Assembly (NCBI RefSeq): GCF_001598555.1
Contig: NZ_BCZE01000024.1
Span: forward strand, 48,844-112,843
Direction of reading: 5' to 3'
DNA length: 64,000 bases
Source of the DNA: Novosphingobium rosa NBRC 15208
GTDB lineage: Bacteria > Pseudomonadota > Alphaproteobacteria > Sphingomonadales > Sphingomonadaceae
The notes under the pieces were generated by a model. It saw only the letters and a program-made list of their open reading frames with translations, ran no database searches and had not been told where the DNA came from. A program made the position numbers and the translations under genes. Within the stretch, counting starts at the first letter, position 1; the number at the start of each line of letters is the position of its first letter. Of the stretch, positions 1-8,133 are shown piece by piece.

Positions 1-137
1 CTCGATCCATCGTCGACGACGATCACCTCGATATGCGGCCAGTCGAGGTCGAGCGCGCTTTCGATGGCGCGACCCACGAAGCGGCCATAGTTGAAATTGG
101 CGATGATGACGCTGAAATGGGGCGCGGTCGTGTCCAT
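1..137 (-). CDS. Glycosyltransferase family 2, N-terminus (partial)
   Basis: Only the first 45 residues are in the window; the gene runs off the left edge. Reading the minus strand from the ATG at 135-137 gives a segment containing FSVIIANFNYGRFVGRAIES and then VIVVDDGS, the classic GT-A fold start of family 2 glycosyltransferases (first Rossmann strand, then the nucleotide-binding VDDGS). It begins three bases after the stop of the O-antigen ligase-like gene, so the two are very likely co-transcribed in a surface-polysaccharide locus. The sugar specificity cannot be told from this fragment. Confidence 0.8.
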   Translation of the reverse strand, partial: MDTTAPHFSVIIANFNYGRFVGRAIESALDLDWPHIEVIVVDDGS

Positions 138-140
138 GGG

Positions 141-1604
141 CTAGCCGTTCATCGCGGGCGAAGGCAGGGCCGGGGGCTCCGGTTCGTCGGCCGGCGGCGC
201 TGGCCATGCCGGCGCCTCTGCCTGCTGGCGCGGCGCTGTCATGGGCCGCATCGCCAGAGCCACCCCGGCGAACAGCGCGACATTGGCGCCCAGATCGGCG
301 CTCGGCGCGATCAGGCAGGCCGGGATCAGGGCCAGCAGCGCAGCGGTGGCAAAGGCCCCCCCGATGGTCAGGCCGAGATCGGGGCTGACGCCAAAGGTGG
401 AATGGCGCGTGGGTTGAAACACCGAAAAGGCATAGGCCAGAAAAGCGCCGCATCCCGCCAGGCCCGTCGAGCCGATCATGGAGGTGACCAGACTCGACGA
501 GCGGAAACTGCCCGGCCCGATGCCCAGCCCATAGGAGGCCTTGAAGGCCTCCAGCCCCTGCATCGCCCAGAACAGGCGCTGCTGCGCCGAGTCGGAGCCC
601 GACTTGTCCACCGTCATATGCAGGATCATGTCCGAGATGCTGGAGAGCAATTGCGGCACCACCAGACAGGCCACCGCCATCAGCAGCCCTCCCGCCAGCG
701 TGGCCATCACCAGCTGCTTGACCCGCCCCATTTGCGCCAGATGCGGCATCATGATGACGCGCAGGGCAAAGAAGCCCAGATAGGCCGCCAGCGCCAGATA
801 GGCGGTGGACGAGGTGCTGATCACCAGCAGCATGGCCAGCGCCAGCGCGGTGGCGCCTGTCTCGCGCGGCCAGATCGAGCGATACCACAGCTCGGCATTG
901 AGCGTGAAATAGGCGAAGGCGAAATCGGCGTAGGAGGAGCTTTCGGGGAAGAAGCCCCTGATCCGCACGAAGCCGCTGACCGACTGGTCGAGCTGGGCAT
1001 AGCTGCCGTTGCGCATCACCTCGAACACGGCGTTGAGCGGCGTGCCGGCGGCCAGCGCGGTCATCAGCCCCAGCACGATATGCAGCCAGCTGACGACGAT
1101 GGCGGCGGTGACCAGCGTGGCCACCCCGCCGCGCAGGCGCGCCACCAGATAGGCCGCCACGGCGATGGCGCAGGTGCCCAGCATATAGACGCTGGTGGTG
1201 ATGTTCTGGGTGGAAGGCCCCAGCGCCGCCGTGGCGAAGAGCGAGCTGGCATCCCCGGAACGCAGCGGCGTCACATCCACCTGATTGGCGAAGAGGCGCG
1301 GGGCGATCATGGCCGTCGCCACGCCGTAGAAGGTGTAGAGCGCCAGCCAGCGGTTGGCGCGCACCGCTTCGGGCAGCAGGGCCAGAAAGCCGCCGCGCGG
1401 CGCCAGAATGCGCAGATAGACGATCAGGCAGGCGAACTGGATCGGCGGGATCGAGGAACCGCCCAGCCCGGGCAGCACGATGGCGGCGCTGCCCGCGAAC
1501 AGGCCGGAGATCACCATGAAGGTGACGGCATGGCGCAGCGAGCCGCCAAAGACGATGAACGCCCCGATCACCAGCTGAATGAGACCGATGAAGGTCAATT
1601 GCAT
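141..1604 (-). CDS. O-antigen ligase / polymerase-like membrane protein
   Basis: The 487-residue product is strongly hydrophobic with about ten to twelve membrane segments. A large periplasmic-type loop (roughly residues 195-225 and 335-365) carries YGLGIGPGSFRSSSL, the Gly-rich G-x-G-x-x-S/T motif common in Wzy/WaaL/ExoQ-type proteins. The last 35 residues are a Pro/Ala-rich cytoplasmic tail. Such proteins transfer or polymerise lipid-linked oligosaccharides at the outer face of the inner membrane. The next gene downstream is a family 2 glycosyltransferase, which fits an exopolysaccharide or O-antigen locus. Polymerase versus ligase cannot be decided from sequence alone. The ATG at 1604 is the longest plausible start. 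Confidence 0.75.
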   Translation of the reverse strand: MQLTFIGLIQLVIGAFIVFGGSLRHAVTFMVISGLFAGSAAIVLPGLGGSSIPPIQFACLIVYLRILAPRGGFLALLPEAVRANRWLALYTFYGVATAMIAPRLFANQVDVTPLRSGDASSLFATAALGPSTQNITTSVYMLGTCAIAVAAYLVARLRGGVATLVTAAIVVSWLHIVLGLMTALAAGTPLNAVFEVMRNGSYAQLDQSVSGFVRIRGFFPESSSYADFAFAYFTLNAELWYRSIWPRETGATALALAMLLVISTSSTAYLALAAYLGFFALRVIMMPHLAQMGRVKQLVMATLAGGLLMAVACLVVPQLLSSISDMILHMTVDKSGSDSAQQRLFWAMQGLEAFKASYGLGIGPGSFRSSSLVTSMIGSTGLAGCGAFLAYAFSVFQPTRHSTFGVSPDLGLTIGGAFATAALLALIPACLIAPSADLGANVALFAGVALAMRPMTAPRQQAEAPAWPAPPADEPEPPALPSPAMNG

Positions 1605-1768
1605 CGCAGCACCTCGCGCAGGCCGACGTGCCCTGTGCGACTCCTGCCGCCCTCACCCTCCATCGGGCATCGACCGGGCGGCAGGGTTTCGCAGTTTGCC
1701 TTTCGGCTCAACCGGTCATTGGAAGTAGCCGCAATCCTCCCCGAAAGGGGTAGGGATCAGACCGGGCT

Positions 1769-1792
1769 GGGCAGGCGCCGCGGCGCCTGCCC
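1769..1792 (-). terminator. GC-rich hairpin after the LacI-family gene
   Basis: The arms GGGCAGGCGCC (1769-1779) and GGCGCCTGCCC (1782-1792) are perfectly complementary. They sit immediately past the stop codon of the LacI-family gene, which is read leftward. There is no clear U-tract on the minus strand, so it may be a weak or Rho-assisted terminator. Confidence 0.4.
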
Positions 1793-1801
1793 GCTACACC
1801 G

Positions 1802-2821
1802 TCAGATCATGATCCCGACAGGCGGTCTGGGCTGGTCCGGCGCGGTGTCCCCCTGCCGGTTCATCACCGCATCGAGCAGGATGGCGCCCGCGATCTGGAA
1901 ATCCGGCGCGATCGAGGTGATCGGCGGATTGGCATGCCGCGCCTCGTAAGAACCGTCGAAACCGATCAGCCGGATGCGCTCGAGCGCGCCGCCGCCGCGC
2001 AGGGCGTTCTGCAGGCCCAGCGCCAGACTGTCATTGGCGGCGATCACCCCGTCGCAAGCGGGCAGCTTCGCCAGCAGCGCGCGGCCCGCCTTCTCGCCCT
2101 GATGCAGACGGGACGTGCCCTTGGGCATGTCAAGCGCATGCAGCACCAGCCCCCGCTCGGCCAGAGCGGCATGGCTGGCGGCGAAACGCTCGGCGAATTG
2201 CGGCGGGGCATGGGGGCCGCCGCCCAGAAAGGCGATAGTGCGGCAGCCCGCCTCCAGCAGATGCTGCGCCGCCAGTCTGCCGCCCATGGCATTGTCGGCG
2301 CGGACCCAGCGCATATCCTCATGCGGGGTGCCCCAGCCCACGATGTTGGTGCCGCTTCGCGCGATCTGGCGAAAATAGCGCCATGCCGCGCGGTTCTCGC
2401 TGGTGCCGATCACGATCAACCCGGCGGCCTTGCGCGCTTCCTCATACCTGCCGTACAGCGTTTCGGGGTCGCTCTGGAAGGAGACCAGCGTCTCCAGCCC
2501 CCGCGCCGAGGCAGCCTGACAGATCGCCGCCAGCAGCGTGTGATGGAACGGGTTGCAATGTTCCGGCGCGGCGTCCTTGCGGGCCAGCACGATGACGGCG
2601 ATCCGGTCGATCCGCCCGGTGCGCACCGATGCGGCGACGCTGTCGGTCTGATAGCCCAGCGCGCGGGCGATTTCGGCCACTTTTTCACGCGTCCGCTGCG
2701 AGACGGAATGGTGCCCGGCCAGCGCCCGCGAGACGGTGGATTGGCTGACCCCGGCCTTTTCGGCGACATCATAACAGGTTGGGCGGAAGCGACGCAGCGT
2801 GGTGGTCTGGTTGTTATCCAT
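1802..2821 (-). CDS. LacI-family transcriptional regulator
   Basis: The 339-residue protein has an N-terminal LacI helix-turn-helix at about residues 15-60 (TCYDVAEKAGVSQSTVSRAL, then a hinge-helix region with ALGYQTDSVAASVRTGR) followed by a periplasmic-binding-protein-like effector domain (residues about 70-330, with DGVIAANDSLALGLQNAL and IRLIGFDGS near the end). Members repress sugar catabolic or transport genes and are released by a small ligand. No sugar operon adjoins it; the neighbour on the start side is an IS remnant, so its original target genes may have been separated from it. The effector is unknown. Confidence 0.9.
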   Translation of the reverse strand: MDNNQTTTLRRFRPTCYDVAEKAGVSQSTVSRALAGHHSVSQRTREKVAEIARALGYQTDSVAASVRTGRIDRIAVIVLARKDAAPEHCNPFHHTLLAAICQAASARGLETLVSFQSDPETLYGRYEEARKAAGLIVIGTSENRAAWRYFRQIARSGTNIVGWGTPHEDMRWVRADNAMGGRLAAQHLLEAGCRTIAFLGGGPHAPPQFAERFAASHAALAERGLVLHALDMPKGTSRLHQGEKAGRALLAKLPACDGVIAANDSLALGLQNALRGGGALERIRLIGFDGSYEARHANPPITSIAPDFQIAGAILLDAVMNRQGDTAPDQPRPPVGIMI

Positions 2822-3027
2822 GGAATAAATACCGAGTGCAGACCACGCAATTCAACTTTACCGAGACCCGCAGAAATCTGTGGGTTTTGGAACCCTAAAC
2901 CGCGCTGGTGCTGCGGGCAAGATAAATCCTGGCATGCTTCCGAAGTTAGATTGGTGTGAATTTGAGGGTGAGACATCGCATCACTCCAAGCATGCTTGGT
3001 CAGTGAAGAGCAAATTTAGCAAGCTGT

Positions 3028-3790
3028 TGAACCGCGCGGGGTTTGCCGGAGGCTCCAACTTCTGAGGAAGTGGAGCCGATATGAGCAAAACGACGAACAA
3101 ATTTGCGTCTGAGGTCCGCGCACGTGCGGTGCGCATCGCGATGAGTATGGGGTCGAGCCGATCTGCAGGGTTCTGCCAATTGCCCCATCCTCCTATCGGG
3201 CGCGCGTGGCACAGCGAAGCAATCCGGAGTTGCTGTCGCCCGCTGCACCGTTGCGCGCCTGATGCGTGATCTGGGCCTGCAGGGCGTGATCCGGGGCAAG
3301 CCCGTGCGCACAACGCTCAGCAACAAGGCCGCGCCATGTCCGTTGGATCATGTGAACCGGCAGTTTCATGCCCCGGCGCCCAACATGCTCTGGGTGTCAG
3401 ACTTCACTTATGTCGCGACATGGGCAGGCTTCGTCTACGTGTCTATTCGCTATTCCGAGTGCTTGGCAGAGGCGGGCATTGCACCCTCAGTCGGCAGCGT
3501 GGGTGACAGCTATGACAATGCTTCGGCCGCCCGAAGGCCAGCGCAGCTAGACCATCAACGGGCTCTACAAAGCTGAGGTGGTCCACAGGCGCGGGCCATG
3601 GCGATCCTTCGCAGCCGTCGAATTTGCCACGCTCGAATGGGTGGACTGGTTCAATCACCGCCGCCTGCTCGAGCCCATCGGCAACATACTACCTGCCGAG
3701 GCCGAAGAACTCTATTACGCCATGCTGGACGACGTCTCCATGGATGCCTAACTAAAACCAAACAGCCTCCGGAAAAGCCGGCGCGGTTCA
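3028..3790 (+). mobile_element. IS3-family insertion sequence remnant with both terminal inverted repeats
   Basis: The left end (3028-3054, TGAACCGCGCGGGGTTTGCC and on) and the reverse complement of the right end (3764-3790) match at 24 of 27 positions, so both terminal inverted repeats survive. The element is 763 bases, whereas intact IS3-family elements are usually about 1.2-1.5 kb. Inside are pieces of orfA and orfB in the right order but joined by deletions. I find no flanking target duplication (TGT on the left, CGA on the right), which suggests rearrangement after insertion. A fragment of the same orfB lies at about 61441-61575 on the opposite strand. Confidence 0.85.
3081..3751 (+). 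pseudogene. IS3-family transposase orfA/orfB, multiply deleted
   Basis: From the ATG at 3081 the reading begins like an IS3 OrfA (MSKTTNKFASEVRARAVR) and then jumps after some twenty codons into OrfB sequence in a shifted frame. From 3262 OrfB continues in frame (DLGLQGVIRGKPVRTTLSNK, then MLWVSDFTYVATWAGFVYV), but the DDE core between FVYV and SIRYSE is missing. The join lies at a short shared TACGT(G/C) sequence. A last frame change follows at about 3535; the tail NGLYKAEVVHRRGPWRSF through the TAA at 3749-3751 is OrfB C-terminus (VDWFNHRRLLEPIGN). At least three deletions plus frameshifts make it inactive. Confidence 0.85.
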
Positions 3791-3950
3791 CGATGCAGGG
3801 GTAGCCGAAAGAAACTCGAAGCACATGCTTGCCATCATGCGGTAGCAGAAAGTCTGCCAAGATTCCTCTGTCCCGCCAGTTGAAGGCGATTAGGTCGCTC
3901 GCACTGGCCTGAAGCGGGGTACCTATCTCAAGGGGGACGTATTTCGGCAT
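3791..3950 (-). pseudogene. Truncated unknown ORF cut by the IS3 remnant
   Basis: Reading leftward from an ATG at 3950, about 53 residues look protein-like (MPKYVPLEIGTPLQASASDL, then FNWRDRGILADFLLPHDGKH) before the frame enters the IS3 right end at 3790. I do not recognise the family. Balanced composition and the abrupt stop of sensible sequence at the inverted repeat suggest a host gene interrupted or truncated by the insertion; the remainder is not seen on the other side of the element. The alternative is a chance open frame. Confidence 0.35.
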
Positions 3951-4053
3951 GGCCTTACAATGGAGCGCTTTCGCTATTGCGCTGTAGCGCCCGGCCAGCA
4001 GCGGGGGCGGTCATCGTGAACTTGTTACCACACTCGATCCAAGAAACTTCACG

Positions 4054-5214
4054 ATGACCGAAGACAGGATGGACCTGACTGCGCTTCTCGCCAAGAGCGG
4101 AGATGCGGATTTTCTGCGCGAGACGATCGGGTGCGCTGCCAAGCGATTGATGGAACTGGAGGTTGGCGCACAGACTGGTGCGCCGTTTGGCGAGAAGAGC
4201 ACCGACCGCGCGCGCCGGGGCGGTCGAATTGCGCGTCCCGCGGCTTCGCACCGGCAGCTACTTCCCGAGCTTTCTGGAACCGTGCCGGATGGTGGAGAAG
4301 GCGCTGGTCGCGTTGATCCAGGAGGCCTGGATCAACGGTGTTTCGACGCGCACGGTTGATGATCTGGTCAAGGCGATGGGCGGCACCGGCATGTCCTAGA
4401 GCCAAGTGAGCTGCCTATGCCAGGATATCGATGGGCGCATCGAAGCGTTCCTCAATCGCCCGCTCGAAGGCGACTGGCCATACGTTTGGCTCGATGCGAC
4501 CGACCTCAAAGTGCGCGAGGCTGGCCGTGTCGTGTCGGTCGCGGTGATCGTCGCGGTCGGCGCCAACAGCGCGGGACGGCGCGAGATTCTGGGCATGACG
4601 ATCGGCGCGTCGGAGGCAGAGACGTTCTGGACCGAATTCCTGCGCAACCTGGCCCGCCGGGGCCTGCGCTGGGTGAAACTGGTCATCTCCGACAGCCACG
4701 AAGGCATCAAGGCGGCGGTCTCGCGCGTCTTCAGTGCGACCCGGCAACGCTGCCGCGTCCACTTCGCCTGCCATGCGCTGGCCATGCCGGCAAGGGTGGG
4801 CGCCGCGTCGTCTCCGCCTTCATCGCCACTGCCTTCGCGCAGGAAGGTGCCGAGGATGCCACGGCGCAATGGCGCAAGGTCGCCGACCAGTTACGACCCG
4901 GTGTACCCAAGTTGGCCGCGCTGATGGATGGCAGCGAGGACGATGTGCTTGCTTACATGCACTTCCCGGCCTCGCACCGGATCAAGCTGCACAGCACCAA
5001 CCCACTCGAAAGGATCAACAAAGAGATCAAACGTCGCGCCGACGCCGTCGGCATCTTTCCCAACGAGGCCAGCATCTCCCGCCTGATCGACGCCGTCCTG
5101 CTCGACATGAACGACGAGTGGGCGGTCCAGCGCGGGCGCTACATGACGCTGGAAAGTGTCGCCCAAGTCATCGATGGTGCCATCGTCACGCTGCCGGTCG
5201 CCGTGCCAGCCTGA
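4054..5214 (+). pseudogene. IS256-family transposase, frameshifted with an internal stop
   Basis: Three frames together give nearly a full IS256 (mutator-type) transposase. Frame one starts MTEDRMDLTALLAKSGDADF; after a deletion near 4205-4215 the sequence resumes as [24 protein letters not shown] at 4397-4399 interrupts MGGTGMS/SQVSCLCQDIDGR. The DDE residues remain visible: D in WLDATDLKVREAG, D in VISDSHEGIKAAV, and E in NPLERINKEIKRRADAVG. Another frameshift falls at about 4790 (HALAMPA versus HAGKGGRRVVSAF). At least one deletion, one nonsense codon and one more frameshift make it inactive. The right end of the element probably reaches about 5283 (ACACCACGAAATAGGACATG); I could not find a matching left end. 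Confidence 0.88.
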
Positions 5215-5283
5215 CAAACCCAGCCTTGCCAGAGTTCATCGTGGCTCGTGCCCCAGGCTACACCACGAAATAGGACATGATCC

Positions 5284-5663
5284 TGGGTATTGGTGCCATG
5301 ATCGTGCCTGCCGTGTTGCCGGCAAGGGCATAGGGCTGGCGGGTCTTTCAGGCCTATCATCCAGTTGGAGTATAGATGGCGTCAAAGTCGTGAGGCTGGA
5401 GAGAGGTTTGTTTGTAATATAACGATTTGCATGGGTTGGAATCGGGTTTTTTGAGCTATGTCGTTAACCTATCCGGAAATATTTATGTAAAATAAAGGTT
5501 ATTTATTCCGGAGATTCGGTTATTTTGTCCTGTTGCGGCGTTTATGTAAAATATCACTGAAGTACTTTCGCATTTCCATGGGTGTCTCTAAGGAGTTTGT
5601 GGTCATAGGATGTTGCAATGCCGGGGGGCGTTGCAGCATTCGATTGTCAAAGAGGGGGGCGAT
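5284..5663. promoter_or_regulatory. AT-rich upstream region with a 13-base direct repeat
   Basis: This gene-free stretch before the first LuxR-type gene is much more AT-rich than its surroundings. TTTATGTAAAATA occurs twice (5482-5494 and 5541-5553). The first copy lies inside an imperfect inverted arrangement bounded by CCGGAA at about 5472 and TTCCGG at about 5512. It probably carries the promoter and regulator sites of the downstream gene; no -35/-10 pair is convincing enough to name. Confidence 0.4.
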
Positions 5664-6770
5664 TTGTCACGCGTGGAGGATTTGGCAAGGCTGGCTGAGG
5701 AGGCCTATGTCGCCGTCTATGAACCGGAGCGGTGGGAGCATTGGGCGGATCGTGTCCGTAATGTGTTCGATGGCCGCGCCATGAGTTTCCATGTCATCGA
5801 TCGCCAGCAAGGCATCATTCGCCAGAGAATTCTGCGGCATGACAGCGCAAGGATTGTGGAGCGCTATATCGATGAATGCATCGGTGATATCGATCCGCAG
5901 ATCGATTACGTGTCACATTTGCAGAGGTCGCAAGTCTATACGGACCTCGATCATCTCGATCTGTCTCAGACCACGACCCAGGATTACCTGCGCTGGCAAA
6001 CGTCAGTGGGCAATGTGCGCCATTATCTGTCGGGGGTGAGCATTCTGAGAAAGGGCCGTTATGTCGGCGGGGTATCGGTGCATCGCAAGACCGATGATGG
6101 GGTGACTCCGGATGAGAACCGGCGCCTGATGGAGACCTTGCTGCCGCATCTGGAACGTTCGCTGGAATTGAGCCTGTTGCATGGGGAAAAGCTGGCTTCG
6201 GCCTATTGGGACGGGGTTCTGACGGACCGGGCGGAGCCTGCCGTGCTGCTCGATGAGCGTGGGCAACTGCTGCGCGCCGTGCCTGCTGCGGAAACGATCC
6301 TGCTGGCAGGTGATGGTCTCGACTTGCAGGACGGGCGCCTTGTGGCTCAAGATCCGCCCAGCCAGGACCGACTGGCCCTGCTGCTGGGCCGGGTGCTGGC
6401 GCGGCAGTTTCCGGAAGGGGGGACGGTGCCGATCAGGCGGCGCTCGGGCAGGGCATCCTATCTGGTGAATGCCATACCTTTGCCCAGGCCGATCCGGATG
6501 TTTGCGCCCTGCGAGGCCGCAGCGCTGCTCACATTGATCGATCCCGCCGTGAGCCGGCCGGCGCGTGCCGAGCGCTGGCAGGGAGCTTTCGGTCTGAGCG
6601 CGCGTGAGGCTGAAATGGCTGCTCTGCTGATGCAGGGACATTCGGTCGACAGCGCCGCCTTTTCCATGGAGATTGCCAATCCCACCGCGCGCATTCATCT
6701 GCGCCGCATTCTGGCGAAAACGAGCTGCTCGCGCCAGGCGGACATGGTTCGCCTGCTCAGCCGTTTCTAG
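5664..6770 (+). CDS. LuxR-type HTH transcriptional regulator (paralog 1)
   Basis: I place the start at TTG 5664 because AGAGGGGG (5650-5659) is a strong ribosome binding site just before it; an in-frame ATG at 5610 has none. The product is 368 residues. The C-terminal 65 residues form a LuxR-like winged HTH (AFGLSAREAEMAALLMQGHS ... ARIHLRRILAKTSCSRQADM). The N-terminal 200 residues look PAS/GAF-like and resemble those of the protein encoded at 8134-9231 along the whole length (shared DPQIDYV/DPQVSFV, KVYTD/QVYTD, SVHR, DGVTPD, AYWDG, LLP.). There is no autoinducer-binding signature and no luxI nearby, so it is a solo regulator of unknown ligand. It reads toward two UrcA-family genes. Confidence 0.82.
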   Translation: MSRVEDLARLAEEAYVAVYEPERWEHWADRVRNVFDGRAMSFHVIDRQQGIIRQRILRHDSARIVERYIDECIGDIDPQIDYVSHLQRSQVYTDLDHLDLSQTTTQDYLRWQTSVGNVRHYLSGVSILRKGRYVGGVSVHRKTDDGVTPDENRRLMETLLPHLERSLELSLLHGEKLASAYWDGVLTDRAEPAVLLDERGQLLRAVPAAETILLAGDGLDLQDGRLVAQDPPSQDRLALLLGRVLARQFPEGGTVPIRRRSGRASYLVNAIPLPRPIRMFAPCEAAALLTLIDPAVSRPARAERWQGAFGLSAREAEMAALLMQGHSVDSAAFSMEIANPTARIHLRRILAKTSCSRQADMVRLLSRF

Positions 6771-6995
6771 GGCGTTCCGGGATCCTGTCTTGCCAAGGTG
6801 TCGCGGATTGCGTCCGGCAGGAGGAGATTGCGACTGATTCGTGCCATGGGGGCGATGATCTCGGTCATAAATGTTAAAGAAAACCATCAAAGTTGATTAT
6901 TATGTCTCTGCGTAAAGGCCGCTAGATTGCAAGGCACTGGCCAGGGGGCGGCGGAGACATCCTCATCCCCTGTGCGATCTCTCAGGAGAGCAATC

Positions 6996-7379
6996 ATGAG
7001 CCGAACCTTCCGTTCAGCGGCGCGCGCCGCGATCTTTGTGCTTGCCCTGCATGTTGCGACATCCTCTTCCTTTGCCCGGGACATCGATCCTGAGGACCAG
7101 GCGCCGCGCAAGGAGATCAATCTTGCCGGCATCGATCTGACAACACCGGAAGGGATGCACCAGGCGCACAGACAAGTCGTCCTTGCCGCTCACGCGGTTT
7201 GTGCCGGCGTTGTCGATGTCGATGGAATCCCGATCCAGCGTAATGCCTGTGTCTACAAGGCTCTGTCTCAAGGCCGTCTTCAGGTCGATGCCTTCCATCA
7301 ACAGGCTTTGGCGGCTGCGAAAGCAACGACGCAATATGCCTACAATGCACCTGCGCCGACCAGCCATAAGCCAAATTGA
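6996..7379 (+). CDS. UrcA-family secreted protein 1
   Basis: The 127-residue product starts at ATG 6996 behind CAGGAGAG (6983-6990). A signal peptide covers about residues 1-25 (AAIFVLALHVATSSSFA, cleavage near FARD). The UrcA-type core follows: INLAGIDLTTPEGMHQAHRQ, then AAHAVCAG with a conserved Cys and a second Cys in RNACVYKAL. UrcA proteins are small periplasmic or exported proteins abundant in sphingomonads; their biochemical role is not established. It is followed 46 bases later by a second UrcA gene, and the two probably form one transcript. Confidence 0.78.
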   Translation: MSRTFRSAARAAIFVLALHVATSSSFARDIDPEDQAPRKEINLAGIDLTTPEGMHQAHRQVVLAAHAVCAGVVDVDGIPIQRNACVYKALSQGRLQVDAFHQQALAAAKATTQYAYNAPAPTSHKPN

Positions 7380-7425
7380 TCAGCTTTCGGTCCATCAACC
7401 GCTTGTCGCCCAAGGAGCGTGTATC

Positions 7426-7758
7426 ATGACTTTGCGTGGTGTTTCCGGGCTGGTCCTCGTAGCGATGGTGGCCGCTCTGGGGGCGGTGCCTGCTTCGGCC
7501 ACGCAGCCTGAAAGCCATGAGCGCAGCATACATTATAGCGATCTCGATCTGTCTCGGCCGGAGGGCAGACGCAGGCTGCATCAGCGGATTGCTGCCGCGT
7601 TGGAAGCGGTCTGCGGTTCTTTCGCCGGAACGCAATCAAGTGGAGGCGAGCAGGAAGCGGAAGAGATTGCCCAGTGCCGTGCGGCGGCGCGGGCGCAAGT
7701 CGATCAACGTCTCGCTGTTGTTATGGCGAAGGGAGCGGACGTTTCCTCGACCCGTTGA
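7426..7758 (+). CDS. UrcA-family secreted protein 2
   Basis: The start ATG 7426 follows AAGGAG (7412-7417). The 110-residue protein has a signal peptide (about 1-24, LVLVAMVAALGAVPASA) and a clear UrcA motif: IHYSDLDLSRPEGRRRLHQR, then IAAALEAVCG, with a second Cys in EIAQCRAAARAQVD. This copy fits the family consensus (Y-x-D-L-D-L-x-x-x-x-G) better than its upstream neighbour. The pair is bracketed by two paralogous LuxR-type regulators, which makes these genes plausible regulatory targets; that link is inference from position. Confidence 0.82.
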   Translation: MTLRGVSGLVLVAMVAALGAVPASATQPESHERSIHYSDLDLSRPEGRRRLHQRIAAALEAVCGSFAGTQSSGGEQEAEEIAQCRAAARAQVDQRLAVVMAKGADVSSTR

Positions 7759-7888
7759 GAGCGGGATCTGGCCCGGCGATCACGGAGCATGCGCCCTGTT
7801 TGACTGCGGGCTGTGACTGCGGGATCGAATGAGTTCAGTTACAGGCGAAGCCTTCCGCCATTTGCCCTGGCGGTTTTCGTCTGAAAGC

Positions 7889-7917
7889 AACGGCGCCCGT
7901 CACCTCCGGGCGCCGTT
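7889..7917 (+). terminator. Perfect 11-base-pair hairpin after the UrcA pair
   Basis: The arms AACGGCGCCCG (7889-7899) and CGGGCGCCGTT (7907-7917) pair perfectly around a 7-base loop. It lies about 130 bases after the second UrcA stop. No T-run follows, so it may act as a Rho-assisted terminator or 3' stabiliser. Confidence 0.5.
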
Positions 7918-8133
7918 GCACCCATATCGAAGTAAATTCGCAACAATATTCCATCAACAAAATATTTAAAGACTCGTGAAGGGAATATATTTTCTAATAC
8001 ATGTCATTAAATGTGCCAAATAGTCGCAATAATTACATGTAGAATGTTTCGAGATTATTGCAATGCAGCATTGATGTTTTGCAATTCATGCGTATAAAAA
8101 CCCCATAGGCAATCTGTTGTGACCGGGGGGCGC
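7918..8133. promoter_or_regulatory. AT-rich upstream region of the second LuxR-type gene
   Basis: This is a markedly AT-rich stretch between GC-rich genes, with several A/T runs (around 7955-8045). It resembles in character the region before the first LuxR-type gene and probably contains the promoter. I could not identify a definite operator or sigma-factor consensus. Confidence 0.35.

Noticed and set aside
33..1949. 638-residue rightward open frame opposite the O-antigen ligase-like gene
   Set aside because: Composition is dominated by Arg, Gly, His and Gln, as expected for the shadow of a GC-rich hydrophobic gene; no recognisable domain or ribosome binding site. The leftward frame has a clear membrane-protein pattern.
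3951..4053. Left terminal inverted repeat of the IS256-family element
   Set aside because: No sequence there matches the reverse complement of the likely right end near 5283, so I did not mark element borders.
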